From positions 4,030,001 through 4,094,000 of the forward strand of contig NZ_JAUTBA010000001.1 of assembly GCF_030818895.1 (NCBI RefSeq): a stretch of DNA of 64,000 nt. Direction: 5' to 3'. Below the pieces are notes generated by a model. It was not told the origin of the DNA. It did not search any database and worked only from the letters and a program-made list of their open reading frames with translations. The position numbers and the translations under genes were made by a program. This DNA comes from Sphingobacterium zeae (GTDB lineage: Bacteria > Bacteroidota > Bacteroidia > Sphingobacteriales > Sphingobacteriaceae). Of this stretch, positions 27,637 through 36,415 are shown one piece after another (the first letter of the stretch is position 1; every line of letters begins with the position of its first letter).

Positions 27637-28122
27637 ATGACAACCAACCTCATTAAGGTATATACAGTAGTTTCAAAAGAAGTAAGGGAAGATCCAGATT
27701 TGTTCACTAATCTCGAAGGTGTCTTCTCAACATATGAAAAAGCACAGGAATATATTGATCAGTTTTTTGGTAATGCTAAATATGGTTATCGCTCTATCAT
27801 TACGACATATTTAGATCCTTTTCAAGAAGAAATCCAAAATAAAAATTCTTACTATAGCATTTCATCTCAATTAATAGGTTCGCATCTAGAGGTTGAGATT
27901 TGTAAAACATCTTTCGCGGTTGTTCTCTCGGAAGTTGAACAATTGCGCATCGATCCAGCAACTTCAGAAAAACCGCTTGAACTAAACCTGCATTGTTTTG
28001 CTGCTTCGGAAGAAAGTGCTGTGGAAAAATTCGAAAAATTGGTCTATGATTATGCAAGAGAGCACAACCTTCAATTCAGAATTAATCCCTTCCGTATTGC
28101 TGATTCGGACCAATGTTACTAG
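27637..28122 (+). CDS. Hypothetical protein, 161 aa
   Basis: I do not recognise this protein. It is soluble, acidic, without signal peptide or membrane segment, and looks like an alternating alpha/beta fold (TNLIKVYTVVSKEV at the start; two similar strand-helix units may be present, the second near KPLELNLHCFAASEESAVEKF). It has its own short transcription unit between two long intergenic regions and ends at a weak hairpin terminator. Codon use looks like that of its neighbours. Confidence 0.7.
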   Translation: MTTNLIKVYTVVSKEVREDPDLFTNLEGVFSTYEKAQEYIDQFFGNAKYGYRSIITTYLDPFQEEIQNKNSYYSISSQLIGSHLEVEICKTSFAVVLSEVEQLRIDPATSEKPLELNLHCFAASEESAVEKFEKLVYDYAREHNLQFRINPFRIADSDQCY

Positions 28123-28133
28123 TCTTTTAGTTG

Positions 28134-28172
28134 CCGCTAATTTTAACCGCTCATTTAGCGGATTATTGTTTT
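28134..28172 (+). terminator. Hairpin behind hypothetical gene
   Basis: CCGCTAA (28134-28140) pairs with TTAGCGG (28155-28161); an inner CCGCT offers a competing pairing. ATTATTGTTTTT follows, giving a modest U-tract. Confidence 0.5.
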
Positions 28173-28613
28173 TCGGATTTCACTTAGATATTCGGGTGTA
28201 AAGCTTAGAAATGATGCAATTAGATGTGGCGGAACACGTTGTGCAAAATGAGGTGCGTTTTTGTCCTGAAATAACCCATTATTTCCTCTAATTGGATCGG
28301 ATATACATTGATAAATTAGGTTAGATGTTCTTTGAGATTTGCCAACATTATGTCAATTTATTCTACAAACAAAACTACTATTCATTTGACTAAAAAAGAA
28401 AGGTTCAAATCTATTTCAATGACCTTTAATTTAGAAGGACTGACAACATAAATAGATATATTGCGAATAATCACTCAACAGGTGCGAATAATAATTGCCG
28501 AGAGATTCGGCCGTTTTACTGCTTATATTTATAAAAAGTTACTAAAAATGGGTACAGAATAGAAAGAGCCGTTTTGCAGCAGATAATCTTCACCTATTTT
28601 TAGCAGCGTTTAT
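28173..28613. other. About 440 bases without a gene
   Basis: AT-rich stretch before a small membrane protein gene. No repeat, RNA structure, consensus promoter or protein-like frame was found in it. Confidence 0.4.
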
Positions 28614-29123
28614 ATGCTTATAAAAATAATGATCAAAATTCATTTTAACAGCGGGAAAATTATCATAAGTATGGCGCTTTGTTTGTTCGCTATAGTCGTT
28701 ACGCTTTATGCATGGTTACATAAAGATCTAATGTTAAAATTGGCTTCGACGGTGTGGGCACTAGCAGCAGCAAGCGTATTTCACCTCAGAATACAGCAAA
28801 TAAACCGCTATCGAAAAGGGATAGCAGCACTCACGATAGGTCAAGACATGCTCGTAAACAACAGCGCATTAGAGCCCCAGCCAATTCCGTGGGCGGACAT
28901 CGATTGTTTTGTAACCGGTTTATACCGAACATCTTCTATATTTATAAAATTAAAAGAATCTTCATTGCTACGAAAACAAAAAACAAGCCGTCTTATAAAT
29001 CTCTTAAGCTTTATCGATCGTAATCTTATTACAAAGCCGGCTCATCTATGGATCGACATAGATGTGATCAATATCCGGGTAGAGGAGCTTGTTCCACTGT
29101 TAAATCAAAAATTGAAACAGTAA
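28614..29123 (+). CDS. Small membrane protein, STM3941-like
   Basis: The 169-residue protein has two N-terminal hydrophobic segments (about residues 14-32 and 42-58) and a PH-like C-terminal domain. The segment ALTIGQDMLVNNSALEP...IPWADI is typical of STM3941-type membrane proteins, whose role is unknown. A second ATG five codons into the frame (28629) could also be used. It ends at a bidirectional terminator shared with the convergent HD-Pnk gene. A loosely similar two-helix protein is encoded at 31868-32374. Confidence 0.7.
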   Translation: MLIKIMIKIHFNSGKIIISMALCLFAIVVTLYAWLHKDLMLKLASTVWALAAASVFHLRIQQINRYRKGIAALTIGQDMLVNNSALEPQPIPWADIDCFVTGLYRTSSIFIKLKESSLLRKQKTSRLINLLSFIDRNLITKPAHLWIDIDVINIRVEELVPLLNQKLKQ

Positions 29124-29138
29124 ATAGGAATTGCTTAT

Positions 29139-29179
29139 ATCTTAACAAAGGATAATTTTAAGATACCCTTTGTTAAGAT
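29139..29179. terminator. Bidirectional terminator
   Basis: A 13-bp perfect stem, ATCTTAACAAAGG (29139-29151) with CCTTTGTTAAGAT (29167-29179), lies between the convergent membrane-protein and HD-Pnk genes. Confidence 0.75.
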
Positions 29180-29184
29180 GCTAT

Positions 29185-30294
29185 TTACGTTGTGAAATAC
29201 TGAACTTCGTGAGCTTCTGTGAGCTGAGGAACATCCAAACTACCGAGCATTTTATCTAAGACTGCATCAGGTAATGGATATTCCCGATCTCTATTCTGTG
29301 TTCGCCATACCTGATAGGGTTTTTCGATATACAATAATTTAACATAGGCTTGGTAGCCAACAAAAAGATCGATCAGCTGCTGACGCATTTGGGAAGTTAT
29401 ATTCGTGGCATTCCAGATAAAATCCTGTCCACAGCGCAAATATTTTTTTGCCTGTTCTTTTGCTTCTTGTATGACCCATCCATTTTTCTTTTTATCAGTG
29501 GGATCAATTCGATATTTGCGTCTGATATCATCCAGGCTAATAATGGGCATATCTGCATTCATTTTTTGAATGTGATAGTCTTTACCCATTCCGGGCAGCC
29601 CTGAAAGCACGATAACCGTCGATTTAAATGTATCAAAAGGAACATAATCGACGTAGTTGTCATTTCCATTAAAATAGGTAAATTGAGCATTTTCTGTTAA
29701 GAAGGGACGAGGCCCATTCCAGCAGCCAACCTCCTTGCTATACAGTTCAAACATATCCAACGCATAAAGCAGTGCGTCCAGATCGCGACAATATCTACCT
29801 TTAGCATCTGCTTCAGCCAACAGTTTGAGCTGACTCATATTTACAGCGAGCGAAGCCTCTAGGGCGCTTTTCATTGGATCAGCTTTTTCCATAAGCCATA
29901 ATGGCAAACCATGGTAACGTACCAAAGACACAATTTGTTCGCGTATGGCGAAAGGAGTCTCCACATCACGAAACAAAATCTCCCGCGTGGTTTTCGCTCC
30001 TTTTTTAGCGTGATTTGGCGAACTGATACGGCCATCTGATCCGATAATGGTGGTGGATCTTTTTTCAACATCATGCAACAAGGCCGAAGCCCAGATCAAC
30101 TCCTGTTTTTGCAGGTTCAGCTTTTGGTATTCAGGTAGCTCTTGAAGCTGCTGAAGAACCAACTGTGTATGAATTGCTACATTTCCTTCTGCATGATGCC
30201 AAGGATCCTGCTGTACCTTTTCCATATCCTTTACCCAAGAGAATTTATTCTCTAACGTCGACCAGTCCTTATCTACTGCTATTTTCCATTCCAT
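29185..30294 (-). CDS. HD-Pnk: HD phosphoesterase fused to polynucleotide 5'-kinase
   Basis: The 369-residue protein joins two end-healing activities. The N-terminal half is an HD domain (ALLHDVEKRS with the His-Asp pair, a further His in NHAKKG and in VRYHGLP). The C-terminal half is a T4-Pnk-like kinase: P-loop GLPGMGKDY near residue 217, the SLDDIRR motif with its conserved Asp and Arg, and an Arg-rich lid ending QNRDREYPLPDAVLDKM. A protein with this architecture from Runella slithyformis was shown to remove 2',3'-cyclic phosphates and phosphorylate 5'-OH ends. The gene overlaps the RNA ligase stop by one base (TAATG), so the two are coupled. Confidence 0.92.
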   Translation of the reverse strand: MEWKIAVDKDWSTLENKFSWVKDMEKVQQDPWHHAEGNVAIHTQLVLQQLQELPEYQKLNLQKQELIWASALLHDVEKRSTTIIGSDGRISSPNHAKKGAKTTREILFRDVETPFAIREQIVSLVRYHGLPLWLMEKADPMKSALEASLAVNMSQLKLLAEADAKGRYCRDLDALLYALDMFELYSKEVGCWNGPRPFLTENAQFTYFNGNDNYVDYVPFDTFKSTVIVLSGLPGMGKDYHIQKMNADMPIISLDDIRRKYRIDPTDKKKNGWVIQEAKEQAKKYLRCGQDFIWNATNITSQMRQQLIDLFVGYQAYVKLLYIEKPYQVWRTQNRDREYPLPDAVLDKMLGSLDVPQLTEAHEVQYFTT

Positions 30295-30992
30295 TAATCA
30301 TCCTTCCTTTCCCAAACCATTTTTGTTCTGCGCCATGATTTTGTCCAATGTTCATCAGTCTGCACATGTCCTTTTCTGACATATTTAAAGACGTTGTGCT
30401 GAAATTTGCCAACAGGATATGCGTCGACATTCCTACATACCACCCCTTCCATCGTACACATATGTCCCGTTTTAGCATCAACAGATCCGAACACGGAGGG
30501 CTGTGTGGCCAAATTTTCGACTGAAAGTTGGAGCTGCTGTTCTGACATATTCTTTACATTTTCAAGTTTTAAAACAGGTACCATGGGCAAATCAAATAAA
30601 CTAGCGTAAAATGTAACTTCTTCCCAAGAAAGCCATTGATCTTTAATTCGAGCAGCAAAAACATAGTAATAGTGCTCTAGTTTCCGATATTCGATTGAAT
30701 GTACCGCATAAAGATTTTCACCAAAAAACTCCAAATCATGCAGATCATTTTTTAATCTGGTCCAATATTCCCTTAACTGAGCCGTCCATGGCGAAGTAGT
30801 TGGGGCTGCATGAGATCGCGCAAATACCCCCCTTTGTGAAAGACAGTTGTTTTCACCATCTAATTTTTCTGTATACAACAGTTGATGGAAGGATTGTATA
30901 TCCGTCCAATAATGCTGATTAAAACGATCGTCGCTGTTTGTTCCCGGAGAAAAGGGAAAATGGTAGGTACGACCATATTTTGTTGAATCCAT
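30294..30992 (-). CDS. RNA ligase
   Basis: The 232-residue protein is a covalent nucleotidyltransferase of the Rnl2-like group. Motif I is EKLDGEN, with the Lys that becomes adenylated, near residue 41; motif III is seen as FFGENLYAVHS, motif IV as MEGVVCR and motif V as FKYVRKG. It seals 3'-OH and 5'-phosphate RNA ends. The HD-Pnk downstream makes such ends from broken RNA, so together they form a complete healing-and-sealing unit. There is no DNA-ligase OB domain. No regulator such as RtcR lies beside it. Confidence 0.92.
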   Translation of the reverse strand: MDSTKYGRTYHFPFSPGTNSDDRFNQHYWTDIQSFHQLLYTEKLDGENNCLSQRGVFARSHAAPTTSPWTAQLREYWTRLKNDLHDLEFFGENLYAVHSIEYRKLEHYYYVFAARIKDQWLSWEEVTFYASLFDLPMVPVLKLENVKNMSEQQLQLSVENLATQPSVFGSVDAKTGHMCTMEGVVCRNVDAYPVGKFQHNVFKYVRKGHVQTDEHWTKSWRRTKMVWERKDD

Positions 30993-31322
30993 TTTTAAAA
31001 TTTAAGTCCATACTAAAAAATTGAAGACATAGGAATAGAGTAGTCAAATCAGATAAACCCCGTTGATTACTTTCTCCCTCAATATCGACAATGCATTACA
31101 TGGCTTTACGTTTTAAAAATTGATAACATGAATGATCTACAGCTGCAAAATTATAAAATTTATTTCAAAAATTTAAGCGAAAATGCTATCGATCCTAGAA
31201 ATACGAGTGTAGATGAACACCAAGGAGTAATGTTATTCGTTTGAAATTTAGGAGAATTATTACATTTGCCAACAATCACATAACTTACAATTTCTTTTAA
31301 CCCCAATTGAGGACTTAATCAA
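30993..31322. other. Intergenic region before the GNAT gene
   Basis: The 330 bases hold the promoters of the RNA ligase (minus) and GNAT (plus) genes. TACATTTG at 31261-31268 matches the -7 consensus for the GNAT gene, with a TTTG at 31240-31243 that is 17 bases away, slightly short. No candidate was seen for the ligase. Confidence 0.45.
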
Positions 31323-31856
31323 ATGAAAGATTTCCCCCAACTAGAAACAGAACGACTTATTCTCAATGCAATTACTGCTTCTGATATTCCACAGATTGTC
31401 GACTATCTTCAAGATAAAGTATATTCGGACTTTACATCAAATATTCCTTATCCATATCGAAAAGAAGATGCTGAATATTGGCTTAAATTAGCAGAAGAAG
31501 CATATATCAATCGTAAAGGTTTTACATTTGCTATCCGAAACAAAGAGAAAAAACTGATTGGCGCGATCGGATTACACGATGAAGGCTCGGATAAGGCTGA
31601 ACTGGGATACTGGATTGCTATTCCTTATTGGAATAAAGGTTATGTCACTGAAGCCGCAAAAGCAATCATTGACTTCGGATTTAAAGAACTGCATTTTAAC
31701 AAGATTTTTGCGACCTACTTCCCACATAACCCCGCTTCGGGAAAGGTCATGGGAAAAATAGGTATGGAAAAAGAAGCGCTATTGAAACAGCATCTAAAAA
31801 AAGATGGAAAATATTATGATATTCCATTATACTCTATTTTCAATACCGAAAGATAA
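31323..31856 (+). CDS. GNAT N-acetyltransferase, RimJ/RimL type
   Basis: The 177-residue enzyme transfers an acetyl group from acetyl-CoA. It starts with the LETERLILNAITASD segment typical of RimJ/RimL-like proteins, and the CoA-binding region lies in YWIAIPYWNKGYVTEAAKAI. The acceptor, a ribosomal protein, antibiotic or small amine, cannot be read from the sequence. The membrane-protein gene behind it follows after 11 bases. Confidence 0.9.
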   Translation: MKDFPQLETERLILNAITASDIPQIVDYLQDKVYSDFTSNIPYPYRKEDAEYWLKLAEEAYINRKGFTFAIRNKEKKLIGAIGLHDEGSDKAELGYWIAIPYWNKGYVTEAAKAIIDFGFKELHFNKIFATYFPHNPASGKVMGKIGMEKEALLKQHLKKDGKYYDIPLYSIFNTER

Positions 31857-31867
31857 AACAAGTATTC

Positions 31868-32374
31868 GTGAATAAAAAAATCAAGTTCCGCTCGGATTAT
31901 ACATTTCCTTTAACCATTATTTTTTGCGGCAGTACCCTTATTCTTCCTGTATTAATTTCAAGGTATTCCATGACTACATTCGGTATACTATGGGAGATTT
32001 GCTGTACGTTTATAATACTTATGGCAGTTTGGAAATTTGAGCACTTTGAAATATCTGAAGATATACTTACTAAAGTAAATTTTGGTGGATTATATCGAAA
32101 GGATTTAAACCTGCGCTATATAATCAAATACAAAAAAAAAGTAACTGATATGAATCATTTTCGGAACCCATTTAATATCATAAAGTTATTCTGTAGAGAC
32201 GAAAAATATTTTAAATTCAGAACCATAAAAATTTATACAACAAATAATTCGACAATGGTAATAAATGAAAAAAATATGTATAGTGAAGATTTTAAAAAAT
32301 TACAGCATATCATTAAAACTTACCAAAAACAGTATGGTAAGCGTCAACATAAAATGCTTCTGGAAAATGACTAA
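31868..32374 (+). CDS. Small membrane protein with PH-like domain
   Basis: The 168-residue protein has two membrane helices near the N-terminus (about residues 13-30 and 38-55) followed by a basic, strand-rich domain (FEISEDILTKVNFGGLYRKDL). The layout, two helices then a PH-like domain, recalls the protein at 28614-29123, but sequence similarity is low. The function is unknown. It is probably co-transcribed with the acetyltransferase. Confidence 0.7.
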   Translation: MNKKIKFRSDYTFPLTIIFCGSTLILPVLISRYSMTTFGILWEICCTFIILMAVWKFEHFEISEDILTKVNFGGLYRKDLNLRYIIKYKKKVTDMNHFRNPFNIIKLFCRDEKYFKFRTIKIYTTNNSTMVINEKNMYSEDFKKLQHIIKTYQKQYGKRQHKMLLEND

Positions 32375-32435
32375 ATTTAAAGAACTAAGATTATTAAGGA
32401 TAAAATATTGAAATATTCGCATTCGCTGGGAGTAA

Positions 32436-32585
32436 TTGTTCCACTTTGATCAACAAACAGCTGGTCAAATTTTACTTAAAAGTTTCGATGAACACCAGAT
32501 TAATTTGATCAATTTGAATGAGTATGACATACCAGTTTTTTCCGTCAATCTGGAAAAAGATGGATTCTTACTGGAAGGATGCTAA
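32436..32585 (+). pseudogene. Possible gene remnant, 49 codons
   Basis: A plus-strand frame with protein-like composition (KSFDEHQINLINLNEYDIPV and FSVNLEKDGFLLEGC before TAA 32583-32585) begins only with a TTG right behind a stop. It looks like the C-terminal end of a lost gene or a very small protein. No family was recognised. The rest of the 327-base gap holds nothing evident. Confidence 0.22.
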
Positions 32586-32701
32586 TAGGCCAAGTTACAT
32601 ACATACACCTTCGCATAGTAATTATTTGCTATCTATCAGGCAGGGATTAAGACAAACTCGGTACAAAAACAGTAATTCGCTATTTACTTTTTACGCGCTC
32701 C

Positions 32702-33049
32702 TTACGCTATTAATTCGGGTAATTCTGGCTCTTCGTAAAAGGATTCGTTCCATTTAGCCAATTGGCACATAATAGGAATTAAGGCTTTACCTTTCTCAGT
32801 TAAAGAATACTCGACGCGTGGTGGCAGTTCCTTATATTCTTCTCTAAGAATAACACCATCCTCTTCCAATTCTTTTAATGAGCTGGTCAGAACCTTGCGG
32901 GAAATGTTTTCTATCAGCGCATCGAGCTGACCAAATCGGGCTTTCCGATCACGCAGTGTATAAATAATGACAGGTTTCCACCTCGTACCTAAAATTGCCA
33001 TCGAGCGCTGCATCGCACAAGAACAGCTTTTAAATTCAGTCCTTTTCAT
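32702..33049 (-). CDS. HxlR-family transcription regulator
   Basis: This 115-residue winged-helix protein has the family hallmarks: a Cys-rich N-terminus (KSCSCAMQRSMAILG), the recognition region RKARFGQLDALIENISRKVLT and the wing RVEYSLTEKGKAL. Such regulators often sense electrophiles or redox state through a cysteine. It is divergent from an old-yellow-enzyme gene with half-sites TAGTTAC in the shared promoter region, so it probably represses that gene and itself. Confidence 0.92.
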   Translation of the reverse strand: MKRTEFKSCSCAMQRSMAILGTRWKPVIIYTLRDRKARFGQLDALIENISRKVLTSSLKELEEDGVILREEYKELPPRVEYSLTEKGKALIPIMCQLAKWNESFYEEPELPELIA

Positions 33050-33064
33050 TTGATATTTTGGGAA

Positions 33065-33105
33065 TAGTTACACAAAGGTAACTAGTTTATACCAATAATA
33101 GTTAC
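33065..33105. promoter_or_regulatory. Operator half-sites between hxlR-like and OYE genes
   Basis: TAGTTAC (33065-33071), its inverse GTAACTA (33078-33084) and a third TAGTTAC (33099-33105) give two overlapping inverted repeats in the 110-base divergent promoter region, the likely binding sites of the HxlR protein. A TATCTTTG promoter element of the OYE gene follows at about 33123. Confidence 0.55.
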
Positions 33106-33159
33106 AAATATACACTATTTAAAATATCTTTGTGAAGATTTACAATTTAAACAAGAAAA

Positions 33160-34224
33160 ATGAGCATACAAACACTTTTTAATCCCTTTGAATATAAGAA
33201 TTTAAAATTGAAAAACCGCTTTGTCATGGCACCAATGACGAGAGCATTCTCTTTGGACGGAATTCCCGATAGCGCCGTAGCTGGTTATTATGAGCGGCGT
33301 GCTGCTGGTGATGTCGGTTTAATCTTAACAGAGGGTACAGTGATCGAAAGACCTTCTTCAAAAAATTTAAAAGACATTCCCAATTTTTATGGTGATCAAG
33401 CTTTAAATGGCTGGAAGAATATTGTTGATGCTGTTCATAAGAAAGGCGGAAAAATAGCCCCTCAAATATGGCATGTCGGTTATACCCCAATGCAATGGAC
33501 GCCGCCTGCAGCATTTGAGAGTCCGGATACGATGACATTGGCTGATATAGAAGCCACCATACAGGCATACGCTGCTGCAGCCAAGTCTGCGAAAGATCTC
33601 GGCTTTGATGCTTTTGAAATCCATGGTGCCCACGGCTATTTGATCGATCAGTTTTTTTGGGAAGGAATGAATCATCGCACTGACGAATTTGGAGGCAAAA
33701 CGATTAAGGAGCGTTCTAAATTTGCTGTGGAAGTTGTTAAAGCCATGCGGAAAGCTGTAGGACCGGATTTTGTGATTATCCTGAGATTATCACAATGGAA
33801 ACAACAGGACTATACGGCCAAGCTTGCTCCTACCCCTGCTGCAATGGAAGATTGGATCCTGCCATTGACGGATGCCGGTGTCGACATTTTCCATGGAAGC
33901 CAACGCCGTTATTGGGAAGCAGAATTTGAAGGCAGTGATTTGAATTTCGCCGGCTGGCTTAAAAAGATCTCCGGACAACCCACAATCACAGTTGGATCTG
34001 TAGGCCTTGATAAAGACTTTGGCGACGTATTTACAAACTCCGAATTCAAATCTTCACCTGCGTCGCTAGACGAATTGGTCCGTCGGTATGAGCGTGGCGA
34101 CTTTGACCTTGTTGCCGTGGGAAGGGCTCTCTTACAAGATCCAAATTGGGTAAAGAAAGTACAGGCCGAAAAATACAACGAACTGTCCACTTTTGAAGCG
34201 AAAAGTTTAGCGAGCCTGTCGTAA
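33160..34224 (+). CDS. NADH:flavin oxidoreductase, old yellow enzyme
   Basis: The 354-residue FMN enzyme is of the NemA/OYE type and reduces activated C=C bonds of electrophiles with NAD(P)H. It starts LFNPFEYKNLKLKNRFVMAPMTR, has the active-site region FEIHGAHGYLIDQFF near residue 150 and the FMN phosphate-binding VAVGRALLQDPNWV at the end. Divergence from an HxlR regulator is a common arrangement for electrophile or quinone detoxification. Confidence 0.93.
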   Translation: MSIQTLFNPFEYKNLKLKNRFVMAPMTRAFSLDGIPDSAVAGYYERRAAGDVGLILTEGTVIERPSSKNLKDIPNFYGDQALNGWKNIVDAVHKKGGKIAPQIWHVGYTPMQWTPPAAFESPDTMTLADIEATIQAYAAAAKSAKDLGFDAFEIHGAHGYLIDQFFWEGMNHRTDEFGGKTIKERSKFAVEVVKAMRKAVGPDFVIILRLSQWKQQDYTAKLAPTPAAMEDWILPLTDAGVDIFHGSQRRYWEAEFEGSDLNFAGWLKKISGQPTITVGSVGLDKDFGDVFTNSEFKSSPASLDELVRRYERGDFDLVAVGRALLQDPNWVKKVQAEKYNELSTFEAKSLASLS

Positions 34225-34272
34225 CAGAGGAGCAATAACCGCTGCACTAAAATTACGTTACTCCATTATATG

Positions 34273-34318
34273 AAACAGGGGCGAAAATTGATTTTTAATC
34301 ATTATTTTGCCCCTGTTT
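34273..34318 (+). terminator. Terminator of the OYE gene
   Basis: AAACAGGGGC with following A-run pairs with TTTTGCCCCTGTTT (one bulged G), about 50 bases behind the stop. A T-rich tail follows. The remaining 365 bases to the next gene show no feature. Confidence 0.8.
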
Positions 34319-34683
34319 ATTTATAGTGATCATCCAGCAGCTGTCTCCATAAATGTATACAGACACTTGATTCAATGAAAACAACCGATACCAAAATCTC
34401 TACTTACTGGATATTTATTGAGATCACCTTACCTAAAACCTCCAGCATTTAAAATTCAAGTGGATTCAAATCGGAATCATTCATTCCATTTACGGATAGC
34501 TACAAAGAAATATCTTTAAAAGCAAGACAGTACAGCGATAAAAACTTGATAAAGCTTTTCCTTATTAAAACAATACTAGCCGAAAGACAGTTATTTTATA
34601 AAAGCATCGGCCCATTATGAAGCTTATAACATACCGCTTTGTAACGCTAAGGGAATAAAATCAGGTTAAATTAACACAAGAAC

Positions 34684-35802
34684 ATGCGAAAAAGGCTCTT
34701 ATTTAGTTTTCTATTCTTTCACATCTTTTTTCTCAACATGATGGCCCAAGTCAATAATTCAACAAGCCCACAACTAGAGGTAGCAGTAGATCTAGGTCCC
34801 TTCCGTCCCATTGGCGTGAGTGTTACATCCAGCAACCGTCTATTTGTTTCCTTCCCAAAACAAACCAAGAATTTTCAGTATGCACTGACTGAAATCATCG
34901 ACGGAAAACCTGTCCCTTATCCTGATATTGAATGGAATAAAACAGGAATAGAGAATACCCACTTTGTTAATGTACAGGATATATTTGTCGATGCCCAGGA
35001 CAATCTTTGGGTATTAGATTCCAAACCATCATCTGCCGGATCAATTTTTGGCGATGATGAAAAACCAGCCCAGGGGCAGTTCAAATTGTTAAAAATCGAC
35101 ACAAAAAAGGATCAAATTGAACGTATTTACAGTTTCGATGACCTTGATAAAACCAAATTGGGTCTAAATGATATGCGCATTGACGGAAAGAAAAATTTAG
35201 CCTACCTCTCTGATCCAAGCCAAGCGGCCATCATTGTTCTAGACCTTAAAACCGGAAAGAGCAGGAAAGCATTAGCTGGAAGCCGATTTACATTGGCTGA
35301 TCCTGAAGTGGTATTAAGCTACGACGGTAATGATATGCGCAATGAAAACGGAAAACCTTTTTCTTCCAACGTGAATGGCATTGCGTTGAGTCACGACTTT
35401 AAATATCTATACTTCAAACCGATCAATCAAACCCATTTGTACTGTATCGCAACAGAATTTTTGGCTGATTCCACATTAACGAAACAAGAATTAGAGGCAA
35501 AAGTCGAAGACAAAGGAGAGGTTGGCATCACACATGGCTTACTGGCAGATATAAACGGGAATATTTACCTAACGTCATCCATCGACTATAGTATCAAATA
35601 TTTAAGTCCTGATGGAAAACTACATACCTTAGTCCGTGACCATCGAATATTATGGCCTGATTCCATGGGGATCGGTGAAGATGGATATCTTTATTTTTCT
35701 TGTGCACAACTTTTTAAGGATCCACAATGGAATAAGAGAATCGACAAGGTGGAATTGCCATATTATGTCTTTAAAGTCAAACTGCCCAAGTCAGAAAAAT
35801 AA
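34684..35802 (+). CDS. Yellow/MRJP-family exported propeller protein
   Basis: The 372-residue protein has a signal peptide ending NMMAQ and a six-bladed propeller of the Major Royal Jelly/Yellow family. Family segments are RPIGVSVTSSNRLFVSFP near residue 41, FVNVQDIFVDAQDNLWVLD near 98 and GIALSHDFKYLYFKP near 236. In insects relatives act in melanin chemistry; bacterial members are sometimes annotated as gluconolactonase-like. The bacterial role is unknown. It stands alone, with long intergenic regions on both sides. Confidence 0.85.
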   Translation: MRKRLLFSFLFFHIFFLNMMAQVNNSTSPQLEVAVDLGPFRPIGVSVTSSNRLFVSFPKQTKNFQYALTEIIDGKPVPYPDIEWNKTGIENTHFVNVQDIFVDAQDNLWVLDSKPSSAGSIFGDDEKPAQGQFKLLKIDTKKDQIERIYSFDDLDKTKLGLNDMRIDGKKNLAYLSDPSQAAIIVLDLKTGKSRKALAGSRFTLADPEVVLSYDGNDMRNENGKPFSSNVNGIALSHDFKYLYFKPINQTHLYCIATEFLADSTLTKQELEAKVEDKGEVGITHGLLADINGNIYLTSSIDYSIKYLSPDGKLHTLVRDHRILWPDSMGIGEDGYLYFSCAQLFKDPQWNKRIDKVELPYYVFKVKLPKSEK

Positions 35803-36014
35803 GTTTCATAACAAATAGCCTATTAAAAATTCAGCCCATCAATCCCCAACGCGATTAGTCTTCGGAACGCGAAACCGGACAAAAAATAACTCCCTAAAAT
35901 TCAACTAGCTGCTAACAACAAAAGTAACATGTAGTGAAAAACCGCTTAAAGGATATGTTCCACTTAACAGAATCAACGAACGCCTACTAAAACAATAAAA
36001 TTATTAGTAATAAT

Positions 36015-36044
36015 TTTGAAATACTAATATTATTAGTATATTTG
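36015..36044 (+). promoter_or_regulatory. Promoter with overlapping 19-bp palindrome
   Basis: TTTG (36015-36018) and TATATTTG (36037-36044), 18 bases apart, form a promoter 25 bases before the start codon of the first small gene. The perfect palindrome ATACTAATA-T-TATTAGTAT (36021-36039) fills the space between them, and another half-site TTATTAGTAA lies at 36001-36010. A repressor bound here would block the polymerase. Confidence 0.55.
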
Positions 36045-36069
36045 ATTATCAGTTTTAGACGACGCTTTT

Positions 36070-36384
36070 ATGGAACAAATCACAGCTTATGATAATAAGG
36101 AGTTGCACGTTGGTGACATCGTTCGCTTTCATACCCCCTATCCCGATGAAGACCCGAATACGATTTTCATTGTACTGTGGTCATACTACGATCCAGAAGG
36201 AAAATCATCGAGAGCTGAAGTCGTTAAATTCGAACAGCGTTCCAAACAGCATCCAGTCATTCAGAAATGGTTTATAAGGGATCTCGAAAGGGTCCCCGAA
36301 GTAAGCCAGGAATTACTGAAACAGATTGAGCTATTTATGAAAAGTAAACTTGGCAACGCTATTATCAGCAAGCTAGTTATCTAA
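36070..36384 (+). CDS. Hypothetical protein, 104 aa
   Basis: A small soluble protein beginning with a beta-rich part (KELHVGDIVRFHTPYPDEDP) that resembles the KOW/SH3-like YodC-type domains, then a helical tail. I do not recognise the family. It is the first of three small genes under one palindrome-controlled promoter, with 31- and 11-base gaps between them. Confidence 0.65.
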   Translation: MEQITAYDNKELHVGDIVRFHTPYPDEDPNTIFIVLWSYYDPEGKSSRAEVVKFEQRSKQHPVIQKWFIRDLERVPEVSQELLKQIELFMKSKLGNAIISKLVI

Positions 36385-36415
36385 TAGATTTTACAAATCA
36401 GATTTAAAGAAACAC

